A program made the translations under genes and the position numbers. Below, in pieces: positions 46,201-54,221 of a stretch of 64,000 nt of DNA (its first letter is position 1; each line of letters starts with the position of its first letter). Location: contig JAFKER010000005.1 of assembly GCA_017308595.1 (NCBI GenBank), positions 1 to 64,000 on the forward strand, given 5' to 3'. The DNA comes from Afipia sp. (GTDB lineage Bacteria; Pseudomonadota; Alphaproteobacteria; Rhizobiales; Xanthobacteraceae). A model generated the notes under the pieces. It ran no database searches. It was given only the letters and a program-made list of their open reading frames with translations, and had not been told where the DNA came from.

Positions 46201-46804
46201 CAACTATCAATTCAGCAATCACATGGTTCTCGGAATTGAAGCCGATATCGCGCGTTCCGAGATCGGAGGTTCGCAAGTCGCTTTCGCAGCGGAAGGTTCT
46301 ACCGGTCCTTTCGGCGATAATCTGAACAGGTTGCGTCAATTGGAGGCCGTGCAAAAAAGCCAGATCGAATGGCTTTCAACTGTGCGCGGCCGTCTTGGCT
46401 ACGGCTTCAATGACCGGTTGATGATCTATGCGACAGGTGGCGTTGCGTTCATGCGGCAGAACGAAACTCGCACGCAATATGTCGGCGCAAAGACAGGGAC
46501 CGGTCTGTTCGATCCTGTTAACACCACTGTCGCTTCGTTCGCAGAAAGTGCGTCTGTGCTACGGACTGGATACGTGATCGGCGGCGGTGCCGAGTATGCG
46601 CTCAGCAATTCGTGGTCCTTGAAGGGAGAATATCTGCTCGCCCGCTTCGCTGACGCCGAACTGCAATTCCAGAACGCAAGAGCCGGTGTGATGATCGCCA
46701 ATGGTTATGGTTATCCGGTCACGACGAATACGGTAACGGGGCGGCGCCTACTCAGCAAAGTCGAGATTCCGATGGTCAAGGTCGGCGTGAACTATAAGTT
46801 TTGA
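43247..46804 (+). CDS. TonB-dependent transducer receptor fused to a C-terminal Omp-type beta-barrel domain
   Basis: About 1185 residues. I start at GTG 43247, five bases after GGAGGG. Signal peptide to ~AFAQ, then an STN signalling domain (ITFAIPPQPLSSAIVAFSRA), a plug (SPADIFRGTPGVMSGEARNG; NIRGMQGMGRVAVTIDGAEN) and a 22-strand barrel of the heme/siderophore type ending near TARVGLTGKFGG. Instead of stopping there it continues for ~270 residues with NWGGFYAGVNTTYNF, SFGIHAGYNYQFSNHMVLGI, RGRLGYGFNDRLMIYATGGV and a terminal VKVGVNYKF. That is a complete Omp25/Omp31-like eight-strand barrel, which is normally a separate protein. Confidence 0.9.
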   Translation: MLLNNSQRAMRLALLLGSTSIAGVCTHPSQAFAQSPAPASVGAARTITFAIPPQPLSSAIVAFSRAAGVSVAFDGAVPREMNTKGVSGAMTPNAALYRLLGGTGLSARFNSASSITLYRPDSAGAVGPVPDGTTLLDTLDVSGAGVKPEIQPYQTPGATSYISQETIDRFRGSSPADIFRGTPGVMSGEARNGGGGIDVNIRGMQGMGRVAVTIDGAENGLTVYQGYQGISNRTFVDPDLLSGVDIRKGSDAGSRGIAGAVAMRTLSADDVVKPGENWGVWVKSGFGTNTTTPRPGDRGGYNWPMPYLSDPQPYPVPTAPAAGLDRPGWLDPTSGSFSTVAAVKEQNYDLLWGYAFRKQGNYFAGKNGPGAQVLDTGPQPYCYSSGYCPFPLGDPYSYAHVYKNTGLTNYRTGEQVLNTQLQTESYLAKATIRDDNGQSLQVGYTGYRSKAGDVIASLFSSVQSQATQQAQEDTTKLDTGTLRYRWNPGDNDLVDLRANFWLTKLNLRTPPRTSIPGNVKPEDFGLPYDYLPGNDSTMWGGDVTNKSHFGLEQFGSIDVTYGMSYLNEATKPIPFTDQLNLGIPSRNGNREEVAGFGKVAYKPVEWLTLNGGLRYSHYSSQDRSVIANAAQVNQTPSRGDGGYSPSAGVVLEPIKGTQLYVNYSSALRMPTLFESVAAYSLIPNSNLRPERSNNWEAGINVIKDDVFSSKDKAMLKFGYFNWNVKDYAARISRTFVDPTYGYSYTGLQVFNIDRARFEGLEFSGRYENNGFTAELAANYYLNVEFCLTSNSCMGSTLSGDYAANQVPPAYSANLTVSQKLLNDDLTVGGRVSYTGPRSIGHGAIQYGAAAIIAPIFWNPYLLFDVFTEYKLSKDITFWATIENLTDHYYVDPLSLVQQPGPGRTARVGLTGKFGGNDPVSQLSMARIFGSSSTVANWGGFYAGVNTTYNFAEFRGQMTAASGAIAGRETPNMDVKALSFGIHAGYNYQFSNHMVLGIEADIARSEIGGSQVAFAAEGSTGPFGDNLNRLRQLEAVQKSQIEWLSTVRGRLGYGFNDRLMIYATGGVAFMRQNETRTQYVGAKTGTGLFDPVNTTVASFAESASVLRTGYVIGGGAEYALSNSWSLKGEYLLARFADAELQFQNARAGVMIANGYGYPVTTNTVTGRRLLSKVEIPMVKVGVNYKF

Positions 46805-46883
46805 TGGTACCTAGCCTGATGAATTGCAAAAAACTGATGTCAGTCAGCCGACTAAAGTAAAGATCAAAGATGGAGTCAATTTG

Positions 46884-46918
46884 GCTGATTGATAAAAATA
46901 AGAGAGATGGAGTCAGTT
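46884..46918 (+). repeat. Short dispersed repeat, left copy
   Basis: Begins GCTGATTGATAAAAATAAGA and ends ATGGAGTCAGTT. A related sequence at 55343-55379 starts GCTGACTGATAAGGAA and ends with the same 12 bases. CTGA(T/C)T and AGTCAG are inverted, so each copy can fold into a hairpin. It lies in the 240-base gap after the TonB receptor, which otherwise shows nothing. Confidence 0.45.
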
Positions 46919-47048
46919 GATTTCAATTGATGGGGAAGTGATGCCTGGGCTGTAAGGGGCTTGCGAATACAACTATCTAAGTCGCTAACCGTTTCTATCG
47001 CGGACGTCATTGGGGTGTCCTGCGCATCGGATACTCGCTATCACGGTC

Positions 47049-47786
47049 TTAAGGCTTCACGGTACTGATGGTCCACACGCCCTCAAACATGGCTCGCATC
47101 AATGCGGCAAACTCGCTGCTTTCGATCACGAGGCCATAATTCTCGCGCTTTGAAGACAGGTAACTGACCGTCTCGTCATTGATATACATGGTCATGCCCA
47201 AATCAATTGACGGCGGGGCGTATCGCATCTCGCGAAGTTCGGATTTTGACGTCGGCCATATCTTCGATGTTTCGCGTCCGCCGGAGCGCAGCACCCTGAG
47301 ATGGATGCCGCGTTTAAGGCGCTCGGCGATGTAGCGCTGCATGCCTGCAGTGCCAGGAATCTCCAGCAGTTCGTGCATGGAGAGAATGCCGAGCAGCACG
47401 CCCGAGCGGCACTCGAGGGTTTCCCAGAGCACGCGGGTGATGCCTTCCGCACCTTCATAAAACCGGATACGCGGCCGGTTCGTGGTCGCGTTGAACAGCG
47501 AGCGCAGTTCCGGCACCAAGCCGTCCAGCGTCGTCCGCGTCCGTTCCCAGTTAGAGATCAGAACCTTGGGGTCTTCGGCGACCACAACGCGCGGTCCGTC
47601 TCCCGTGCTCTGGCGCACGAGGCCACGCGCTTCGAGGCGCGCCAGCAGGTCGTAGCCATTGGTGCGCGTCACGCCCGCGCGTGCGGCGATTTCAGTCACG
47701 GAGGCTGCGCCGAGTTGCAGGACGGCAAGATAGAAGCGCCGTTCCTTTTCATCTAGCCCGATGGATGCAAGCTGTTCGTCGATCAT
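47049..47786 (-). CDS. TrmB-like transcriptional regulator
   Basis: 245 residues. An N-terminal winged helix of the TrmB type (LDEKERRFYLAVLQLGAASV; ARAGVTRTNGYDLLARLEAR) and a C-terminal phospholipase-D-like sensor region (GVLLGILSMHELLEIPGTAG). Transcribed divergently from the flavin-reductase-like gene. The palindrome TGTCGA-N6-TCGACA just upstream of its own start, and similar ones before the two neighbouring transcription units, make it the likely repressor or activator of the aldoxime/nitrile gene set. Confidence 0.82.
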   Translation of the reverse strand: MIDEQLASIGLDEKERRFYLAVLQLGAASVTEIAARAGVTRTNGYDLLARLEARGLVRQSTGDGPRVVVAEDPKVLISNWERTRTTLDGLVPELRSLFNATTNRPRIRFYEGAEGITRVLWETLECRSGVLLGILSMHELLEIPGTAGMQRYIAERLKRGIHLRVLRSGGRETSKIWPTSKSELREMRYAPPSIDLGMTMYINDETVSYLSSKRENYGLVIESSEFAALMRAMFEGVWTISTVKP

Positions 47787-47793
47787 AAGTGAT

Positions 47794-47811
47794 TGTCGAT
47801 AAATGTCGACA
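47794..47811. promoter_or_regulatory. Operator 1 of the TrmB-like regulon
   Basis: TGTCGATAAATGTCGACA, perfect inverted repeat TGTCGA-N6-TCGACA, eight bases from the start codon of the regulator gene; suggests autoregulation. Confidence 0.6.
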
Positions 47812-47946
47812 CAATGTCAATGGGTGGCGAAGAAGTGAGGTCCAGATCGAGTCTCTCAAACAAAGAGGTTCGTGGCTACTTCCTGCGCGTTATATTCGTG
47901 CATCAGCCTCCATTTTAGTCTGTGGAGTGTCCGGTCCGCGCGTTCA

Positions 47947-47964
47947 TGTCAAGATTTATTGACA
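47947..47964. promoter_or_regulatory. Operator 2 of the TrmB-like regulon
   Basis: TGTCAAGATTTATTGACA, perfect TGTCAA-N6-TTGACA, 52 bases upstream of the flavin-reductase-like gene. The embedded TTGACA might double as a -35 box. Confidence 0.6.
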
Positions 47965-48016
47965 TGCTGTTTCGCGTCGTGGGACAGGCGGGCATTGATC
48001 ATGATGGAGAGAGTCG

Positions 48017-48667
48017 ATGGATACGTTTGAACTCGCCGGTCTGGCACCCGGTCTTCGCTACAAGCTGCTGGCCGGACTTGTCGTGCCCCGGCCGATTGCG
48101 CTGATCACCACCATCTCTGAAGCGGGCATTGTGAATGCCGCGCCGTATTCGTTCTTCAATGTGTTCTCCGAAGATCCGCCAGTGGTTGTCGTTGGCCTGC
48201 AGGCGAAGGACGATCTGTCGCCCAAGGATACTGCGCGCAACGTGCGGCTGTCCGGTGAGTTCGTGGTCAACATGGTCGATGAGGCTCTGGCAGTCGCCAT
48301 GAACAACTGCGCCATCGACTTTCCGCCGGAGCAGGGCGAGCCGGACAATCTCGATCTGCCGCTCGCTGGGAGCCTGAAAGTGGATGTGCCGCGTCTGGCC
48401 GGGAGTCCCGTCGCGCTCGAATGCCGCAAGATCACGATGATGAACTTCGGTGCAGGCCGCGATCTTCTGGTGGGCGAAGTGCTTGCGATCCAGGCACGCG
48501 AAGGGATCGTCGATCCTAAGACCCTGCGCACGGAATATGCACGTTACAGCCCGGTCGGTCGTCTCACGGGCTTTCAGTATGTGCGCTCGAACGACCGCTT
48601 CGAGCTGGTGCGCGAAAGCTTCGCGGCCTGGCTGGAGCAGAAAAGCGCTGACGACGCAGCTTCATAG
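48017..48667 (+). CDS. Flavin reductase-like (FMN-binding split barrel) protein
   Basis: 216 residues from an ATG after GGAGAGAG. Matches the flavin-reductase-like split-barrel family: LVVPRPIALITTISEAGIVN, AAPYSFFNVFSEDPPVVVVG and GEFVVNMVDEALAVAMNNCA. Relatives bind FMN and either reduce free flavin for a monooxygenase or act as esterase-like or oxygen-protection proteins. No partner monooxygenase is adjacent. Co-control by the TrmB-like regulator ties it to the aldoxime genes. Confidence 0.85.
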   Translation: MDTFELAGLAPGLRYKLLAGLVVPRPIALITTISEAGIVNAAPYSFFNVFSEDPPVVVVGLQAKDDLSPKDTARNVRLSGEFVVNMVDEALAVAMNNCAIDFPPEQGEPDNLDLPLAGSLKVDVPRLAGSPVALECRKITMMNFGAGRDLLVGEVLAIQAREGIVDPKTLRTEYARYSPVGRLTGFQYVRSNDRFELVRESFAAWLEQKSADDAAS

Positions 48668-48701
48668 CCGCGATGCGCGGGACATCATCTCTCTGCAGTG
48701 T

Positions 48702-48719
48702 TGTCGATAATTTTTGACA
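48702..48719. promoter_or_regulatory. Operator 3 of the TrmB-like regulon
   Basis: TGTCGATAATTTTTGACA, TGTCRA-N6-TYGACA form with one mismatch, 105 bases before the binding-protein gene of the transporter. The surrounding TTGTCGATAA and GACACAAT are shared with operator 1. Confidence 0.6.
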
Positions 48720-48790
48720 CAATATATGTGACCAAATATTGCTTTATTTGCTGAATAAATCAGCATAATGAAATTGCAATGACATGATAG

Positions 48791-48808
48791 TGTCGAAGTA
48801 TCGTGACA
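48791..48808. promoter_or_regulatory. Operator 4 of the TrmB-like regulon
   Basis: TGTCGAAGTATCGTGACA keeps TGTC-N10-GACA with weaker inner symmetry. It lies just before the ribosome binding site of the binding-protein gene and 89 bases from operator 3. Confidence 0.45.
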
Positions 48809-48823
48809 TAAGAGGGGAGCGTA

Positions 48824-50020
48824 ATGTTCGGAAAATCCATACTGGCAGCGGTCGCAGGCATTGCGGCGTTTGGGGCGAGCTTTGAATATGCGCCAGCCGC
48901 CGAGCCCGTGAAGATCGGAGTTCTGGTGCCGCTCAGCGGTTCGACCTCGCAATTCGGCATTAACACGCGCAACGGCGTCGAGCTTGCGCTGGAAGACATC
49001 AAGGCCGCGGGGGGCATCAAGTCGCTCGGGGCTGATGTGGAACTGGTTTATGCCGACGTGCCCGCGCCGAACGCGGCGGCAGCTGCGGTGCAGCGGCTGG
49101 TCAGTCAGGACAAGGTCGTCGGCATCGTCGGTTCGTTCGTGAGTTCGACCACGCTTGCTGCATCCGAAGTGACGGAGCGTCTCGGCGTTCCGATGATCAC
49201 CCATTCTTTCGCCGACCAGATCACCAGCCGCGGCTACAAGTACATCTTCCAGGTGTCGAACAAGGCTAGCACCATCGGCCAGAAGCAGTTCGACTATGCG
49301 GTCGAAATCGCCAAGCGTGCGGGCAAGCCCATCACCAAGGCGGCTATTCTCTACGAAGACACTGCGTATGGCACGGCGCAAGCCAAGGGGCTGCGCGACG
49401 CGGCCGCTGCTGCGAAAATCCCGGTCGTGCTCGACGAGAGCTATCCGTTGAACGTCACCGATGCCTCGCCGCTCGTGAACAAGATCCGCGCCTCGGGGGC
49501 CGATCTCGTCTTCCCCGTGTCGTATTTCAACGACGCGCTGATGATCATCCGCACCATGAAGCAGCAGAAGCTTGATATCCCGACCGTCGGCGGTGCGGCG
49601 GGCTACATCGTGCCGGACTTCAAGAAGGGTCTCGGTGAATTCACCGAAGGCGTGTTCTCGATTGCGCCAGCCAACTACGACAACGCGCCTGCGATTGCTG
49701 CCCGCTACAAGGCTAAGCATGGCATGTTCATGGCGCACGAAGCGTTGATGTATGGCGCGGCCTTTCAGCACATGGTGAAGGCCATCGATGAGGCCAAGTC
49801 GCGCGATCCGGACAAGATTCGTGACGCCATCGCCAAGCTGAAGAAGTGCGACGGCTTTTCGGCGGGTCTTCCCGGTGGCTGCACGGCGTTCGACGCCAAC
49901 GGCCTGACCTCGGTGGCCTTCCCGATCTTCGTGCAGTGGAAGGGTGAGGACATTGCGACAGTCTATCCGCCGGAAGCCGCCAAGGCTCCGCCGGTGTGGC
50001 ACGGCAAAGACGTCAAGTAA
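48824..50020 (+). CDS. Liv-type ABC transporter, substrate-binding protein
   Basis: 398 residues; ATG after AGAGGGGAG. Signal peptide ending near PAAEP, then a type 1 periplasmic-binding fold (VKIGVLVPLSGSTSQFGINT; AILYEDTAYGTAQAKGLRDA). First gene of an operon with two permeases, two ATPases, a nitrilase and an aldoxime dehydratase. I infer that the ligand is an aldoxime, nitrile or related amide rather than a branched-chain amino acid. Confidence 0.9.
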   Translation: MFGKSILAAVAGIAAFGASFEYAPAAEPVKIGVLVPLSGSTSQFGINTRNGVELALEDIKAAGGIKSLGADVELVYADVPAPNAAAAAVQRLVSQDKVVGIVGSFVSSTTLAASEVTERLGVPMITHSFADQITSRGYKYIFQVSNKASTIGQKQFDYAVEIAKRAGKPITKAAILYEDTAYGTAQAKGLRDAAAAAKIPVVLDESYPLNVTDASPLVNKIRASGADLVFPVSYFNDALMIIRTMKQQKLDIPTVGGAAGYIVPDFKKGLGEFTEGVFSIAPANYDNAPAIAARYKAKHGMFMAHEALMYGAAFQHMVKAIDEAKSRDPDKIRDAIAKLKKCDGFSAGLPGGCTAFDANGLTSVAFPIFVQWKGEDIATVYPPEAAKAPPVWHGKDVK

Positions 50021-50031
50021 GGGCTATCGCG

Positions 50032-50898
50032 GTGATCGCATTCATCCAGGCGCTGATTGACGGCGTTCTTGTCGGCGGGGTCTACGGCGTCATCGCCGTA
50101 GGCCTGTCGCTGGTGTTCGGCGTGCTGGGGATCGTGAATTTTGCGCAAGCGGAATTCATGATGATGGGCATGTATGCCGCATGGTTCGCGTGGCGCTATC
50201 TCGGCCTCGATCCTTTGATCGGTGCCGTGTTCTCGTTCCTTGTCGGGTTCGGGATCGGCGCGCTCGCTCAGCGGTTTCTCATTCAGCGCGTGATGAATGC
50301 GCCGCATGTGTCGCAGATTTTCCTCACAGTCGGCATTCTGATCGTGATGGAAAACGCCGCACTGCTGCTGTTCGGCGCGGATTTCCGCACCGTGCAGACG
50401 CCGTATCAGACACAATCCCTGCAACTGGGGCCGTTCTTTGTCTCGGTGCCGTATCTCGCGGCATTCGGCATGGCGCTGGTCGTGTCCGTCGCACTGTGGC
50501 TGGTGATGGCGCGCACCTGGATCGGGCGAGCCATCCGCGCCACCGCGCAGAATGCGATGGCGGCGGGGATCTTCGGCGTCGATGCCAAGCGCGTCTATAT
50601 GGTCGCGTTCGGGCTCGGCACCGGCCTCACCGCGTTCGGCGGCGGGATCATTCTCTCCTATTCATCGGTGAGCCCGACCTCGGGCGCGCAATATGTGGTT
50701 CTCATGTTCACCGTGGTTGTGCTTGGCGGGCTCGGCAGCGTCATGGGCGCGATCATCGGCGGCGTTGCGGTCGGTATCATCCAGTCGCTCTCGACACTGG
50801 TGATGCCGATTCAGGTCCAGAACCTGGCCTTGTTCGTCATTTTCATTGCGCTTCTCACCTTCCGCCCGCAGGGCCTGCTCGGAGGCGCATCGCGATGA
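50032..50898 (+). CDS. Liv-type ABC transporter permease (LivH-like)
   Basis: About 288 residues from GTG 50032; an upstream ATG would overlap the previous gene by 25 bases. Eight or so membrane helices with the LivH pattern (GVLVGGVYGVIAVGLSLVFG; GIVNFAQAEFMMMGMY). Overlaps the next permease gene by four bases (ATGA). Confidence 0.9.
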   Translation: MIAFIQALIDGVLVGGVYGVIAVGLSLVFGVLGIVNFAQAEFMMMGMYAAWFAWRYLGLDPLIGAVFSFLVGFGIGALAQRFLIQRVMNAPHVSQIFLTVGILIVMENAALLLFGADFRTVQTPYQTQSLQLGPFFVSVPYLAAFGMALVVSVALWLVMARTWIGRAIRATAQNAMAAGIFGVDAKRVYMVAFGLGTGLTAFGGGIILSYSSVSPTSGAQYVVLMFTVVVLGGLGSVMGAIIGGVAVGIIQSLSTLVMPIQVQNLALFVIFIALLTFRPQGLLGGASR

Positions 50899-51854
50899 CC
50901 CGATCTCTTATCATTATCGCGGTGGTGGCCGCACTTGCGCTCGTTGCGGGCGCGATGCTCGATCCGCGCGGCTATGTCGTGCGCGTGGTTTGTCTGATGC
51001 TGCTGGCAGCCTCGCTCGGGCAGTGCTGGAACATCGTGGGCGGGCTCGCCAACCAGATTTCCCTCGGTCACGCGGCGTTCTTCGGCATCGGAGCCTACAC
51101 GTCTACGATTCTGCAGCTGCGTTACGGCATCTCGCCATGGTTCGGGATGCTGGCCGGCGCGGCCATCGCGGGCGTTGTCGGGCTTCTGATCTCGATCCCG
51201 ACCATGCGTCTCAAGGGTTCGTATTTCGCGCTCGCTACCCTCGCGTTCGGCGAGGCGTGCCGGATTTTCGCGACCGCTGCGACAGGTCTCACGGGCGGGC
51301 CGCAGGGAGTCTCCGTGCCGTTTCTCGGCAATTCATGGACCATGATGCAGTTTCGCGGTGCGGGCCCGTATGTTCCTATTCTGGTCGGCCTGTTCGTGCT
51401 GGTCAGCGTGGTGTTCGCGATCCTGTCGCATGGCCGGCTCGGCTATCTGCTGCGCGCCACCCGCGAGAGCGAGGATGCGGCGGAAGCTGCCGGTGTGAAC
51501 ACGCTCGGCGTCAAGCTCACCGGCAGCGCCATCTCGGCGGCATTGACGGCTATCGTCGGAACTATGTTCGCACAGTTCAATTTCTTCATCGATCCGGACA
51601 TCGTGTTCAATCCGACGAGCATCTCGATCCGCGCTGCGCTGATCGCCATTGTCGGCGGCGTGGGCGTGCTCACGGGGCCGATCTTCGGCGCAGTCGTGAT
51701 CGTGACCATGGAAGAGGTGCTGTCGGCCTATCTCTCCAATCAGGCGGCAGGCATCGCACCGCTGATCTTCGGCATGATGCTGATTGCCATCGTGCTTTGG
51801 AAGCCTGCGGGATTGAGCGCCATCTCCTTCTCGATGCGGAGGATGCCGTCATGA
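50895..51854 (+). CDS. Liv-type ABC transporter permease (LivM-like)
   Basis: 319 residues. LivM hallmarks: GLANQISLGHAAFFGIGAYT, MRLKGSYFALATLAFGEACR and the EAA-like loop ATRESEDAAEAAGVNTLGVK. The start ATG overlaps the LivH stop, so longer frames beginning further upstream are shadows of livH. Four-base overlap with the ATPase gene. Confidence 0.92.
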   Translation: MTRSLIIIAVVAALALVAGAMLDPRGYVVRVVCLMLLAASLGQCWNIVGGLANQISLGHAAFFGIGAYTSTILQLRYGISPWFGMLAGAAIAGVVGLLISIPTMRLKGSYFALATLAFGEACRIFATAATGLTGGPQGVSVPFLGNSWTMMQFRGAGPYVPILVGLFVLVSVVFAILSHGRLGYLLRATRESEDAAEAAGVNTLGVKLTGSAISAALTAIVGTMFAQFNFFIDPDIVFNPTSISIRAALIAIVGGVGVLTGPIFGAVVIVTMEEVLSAYLSNQAAGIAPLIFGMMLIAIVLWKPAGLSAISFSMRRMPS

Positions 51855-52579
51855 CCGCACTGCTCGATGTTGCAGGTGTGACCGTGCGGTTCGGCGGTCT
51901 CACGGCGCTCTCGGATGTGACTTTCAATGTGCAGTCCGGCGAAATCGTCGGTCTGATCGGGCCAAACGGCGCCGGAAAAACCACGTTGTTCAATTCCCTT
52001 GCCGGGCTGACGCGCCCGACCGAAGGGCGGATCGTGTTTGGCGGCGCGCAGATGAAAGGCCTGCGGCCGCACCGGATCGCGCGCCATGGCATGACCAAGA
52101 CGTTTCAGAACACGGCGCTGTTTCCGGGCATGTCGCTGCGGGACAATGTGGTAATCGGCGCGCTTTGCCGCGCGAGTCTCAAGGACGCGCGCGGAATCGC
52201 GGATGAATGCCTCGCCAAGGTCGGGTTGTTGAAAGACGCCGATTCCGATGTCGACGACCTCACCTTTCCGCAGAAAGCCCTCGGCGAAGTGGCGCGGGCG
52301 CTGGCAACAGGTCCGAAACTCGTCCTGCTGGACGAGGTCATGGCTGCGCTGACGCCGACGGAAATGACTGCGATCATGGCGTCGCTGCGCGCGTTGCGAG
52401 ACCGTGACGGCATCACGCTGATGATCGTGGAGCATCACATGCGCGCCATCATGGAATTGTCCGAGCGCATTCTGGTGCTGAACTTCGGCAAGCTGATCGC
52501 GAACGGCACGCCGCAGCAGGTGTCGGCCGACCCGCAGGTGATCGCGGCCTATCTGGGGAGCTCTCATGCTGCGCATTGA
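51851..52579 (+). CDS. Liv-type ABC transporter ATPase (LivG-like)
   Basis: 242 residues. Walker A GPNGAGKTT, Q-loop region TFQNTALF, Walker B LVLLDEVMA and H-loop VEHHM are intact. The signature segment reads LTFPQKALGEVARAL rather than LS(Y/H)G(E/D)QR, an unusual substitution at the place that contacts ATP across the dimer. Overlaps the next gene by 14 bases. Confidence 0.9.
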   Translation: MTALLDVAGVTVRFGGLTALSDVTFNVQSGEIVGLIGPNGAGKTTLFNSLAGLTRPTEGRIVFGGAQMKGLRPHRIARHGMTKTFQNTALFPGMSLRDNVVIGALCRASLKDARGIADECLAKVGLLKDADSDVDDLTFPQKALGEVARALATGPKLVLLDEVMAALTPTEMTAIMASLRALRDRDGITLMIVEHHMRAIMELSERILVLNFGKLIANGTPQQVSADPQVIAAYLGSSHAAH

Positions 52580-53267
52580 AGGATTGTCGGCCGCTTACGG
52601 CCCAAGGCCGGTGCTGTCGGACATCGATCTTCACGTCGATGCGGGCGAGACGGTCGCGCTGCTCGGTGCCAATACCGCGGGCAAGACCACCATGATCCGC
52701 GCCATCACCGGCACCGCGCCGCGCGTCAGCGGAAAAGTCCTGTTCGAGAACAAGGACATCACCGCGCTGCCGAGCCACCGGCGAGTGGGGCGGGGGATCG
52801 CCTGCGTTCCCGAAGGGCGTCACGTTTTCCGCGACATGACGGTGACGGAAAACCTCGTAATGGGAGCGTTTCATCGTCGCACCGATTTCGAGGAAAGCGA
52901 ACTCAAGGCGTGCATCGAATTGTTTCCACGTCTTGGAGAGCGTCAGCATCAACTCGCCGGAACGCTGTCCGGTGGTGAACAGCAGATGGTGGCGATCTGC
53001 CGCGCACTGATGGCGAAGCCGAAACTTCTGCTGCTGGACGAGCCGAGTCACGGGCTTGCCCCGCTGATGGTGGACGAAGTGCACAAGGCCATCGGCAAGA
53101 TCAACAAGAGCGGCGTGAGCGTTCTGCTGGTTGAGCAGAATGTCGGTTCGGCGCTGAAGATTGTCGATCGCGGCTATGTGCTGGAGAGCGGACGACTGGC
53201 GCTGTCGGGAACGAGCGCCGAACTGCAGAACAACGACGAGGTGCGTCGCACCTATCTGGGAATATGA
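52566..53267 (+). CDS. Liv-type ABC transporter ATPase (LivF-like)
   Basis: 233 residues. Walker A GANTAGKTT, signature LSGGEQQMVAICRALM, Walker B LLLLDEPSHGLAP, H-loop LLVEQN. With the preceding LivG-like protein it forms the ATPase heterodimer; this subunit has the canonical signature that its partner lacks. Confidence 0.92.
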   Translation: MLRIEGLSAAYGPRPVLSDIDLHVDAGETVALLGANTAGKTTMIRAITGTAPRVSGKVLFENKDITALPSHRRVGRGIACVPEGRHVFRDMTVTENLVMGAFHRRTDFEESELKACIELFPRLGERQHQLAGTLSGGEQQMVAICRALMAKPKLLLLDEPSHGLAPLMVDEVHKAIGKINKSGVSVLLVEQNVGSALKIVDRGYVLESGRLALSGTSAELQNNDEVRRTYLGI

Positions 53268-53280
53268 AAGGATCCGGAAG

Positions 53281-54216
53281 ATGACGAAATTCACGGCAGC
53301 GGTGGTGCAAGCGTCGACGGTGGCCGGCGATACGGAGGCGACCGTGCGCAAGGCAGTCGACCTGATCGCGGAGACGGCTCGCCGCGGGGCGAAGGTCGCG
53401 GTGTTTCCGGAGGCCTTCATTGGCGGATATCCCAAGGGCGCGGACTTCCACATCTATCTCGGCGGCCGCACGCCGGAAGGTCGGCAGGAATTTGCCGCCT
53501 ACCATGCCAGCGCCATCAATGTTCCGGGTCCGGAAACGGACGTGATCGGTAAGGCGGCAAAGGAGGCCAATCTGTTTGTCACCATCGGTGTCATCGAGCG
53601 TGACGGCGGCACGCTTCATTGCACAGCGCTGTATTTCGGCGACAACGGACGGCTGCTCGGCAAGCACCGCAAGCTGATGCCAACCGCATTGGAGCGGCTG
53701 TGCTGGGGTTTTGGGGACGGGTCGACCATCAACACGGTGGACACACCCTTCGGTCCGATGGGATCGGTGATCTGCTGGGAAAATTACATGCCGATGCTGC
53801 GCATGGCGATGTACAGCAAAGGCATCGCCATCTATTGCGCGCCGACGGCGGATGATCGCGATAGCTGGGTTTCCACCATGCAGCACGTCGCGCTGGAAGG
53901 GCGCTGTTTCGTGCTGTCGGCATGTCAGTACCTGACGCGGGCGCAGTTTCCGGCCGACATGCACAACAGGTTGAGCGATGATGCGGACCATGTTCTCATG
54001 CGTGGCGGCAGCATGATCGTCGATGCGTTGGGGCGGATCGTGGCCGGGCCTGATTACTCCGGCGAAACCATTTTGACGGCGGAACTCGACACCGACGACA
54101 TTCCGCGTGGAAAGTTCGATTTTGATGCCGTCGGCCACTACGCAAGGCCGGACATTTTCACGCTGATGGTGAACGAACAGCCGATGCAGCCCGTGGTCGG
54201 GAAGACGTCGGAGTAA
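53281..54216 (+). CDS. Nitrilase
   Basis: 311 residues from an ATG after GGATCCGGAAG. The nitrilase-superfamily triad is present: Glu44 (VFPEAFIGGYP), Lys131 (KHRKLMPT) and Cys165 (SVICWENYMPML); the CWENYMP signature marks true nitrilases (branch 1). It hydrolyses R-CN directly to the acid and ammonia. Thirteen bases after the transporter ATPase and five before the aldoxime dehydratase, so it handles the nitrile made by that enzyme. Confidence 0.93.
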   Translation: MTKFTAAVVQASTVAGDTEATVRKAVDLIAETARRGAKVAVFPEAFIGGYPKGADFHIYLGGRTPEGRQEFAAYHASAINVPGPETDVIGKAAKEANLFVTIGVIERDGGTLHCTALYFGDNGRLLGKHRKLMPTALERLCWGFGDGSTINTVDTPFGPMGSVICWENYMPMLRMAMYSKGIAIYCAPTADDRDSWVSTMQHVALEGRCFVLSACQYLTRAQFPADMHNRLSDDADHVLMRGGSMIVDALGRIVAGPDYSGETILTAELDTDDIPRGKFDFDAVGHYARPDIFTLMVNEQPMQPVVGKTSE

Positions 54217-54221
54217 ATGCC

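Noticed and set aside
50181-50894. Long N-terminal extension of the LivM-like permease
   Set aside because: It is the livH gene read in a different frame; the ATG overlapping the livH stop is the natural start.
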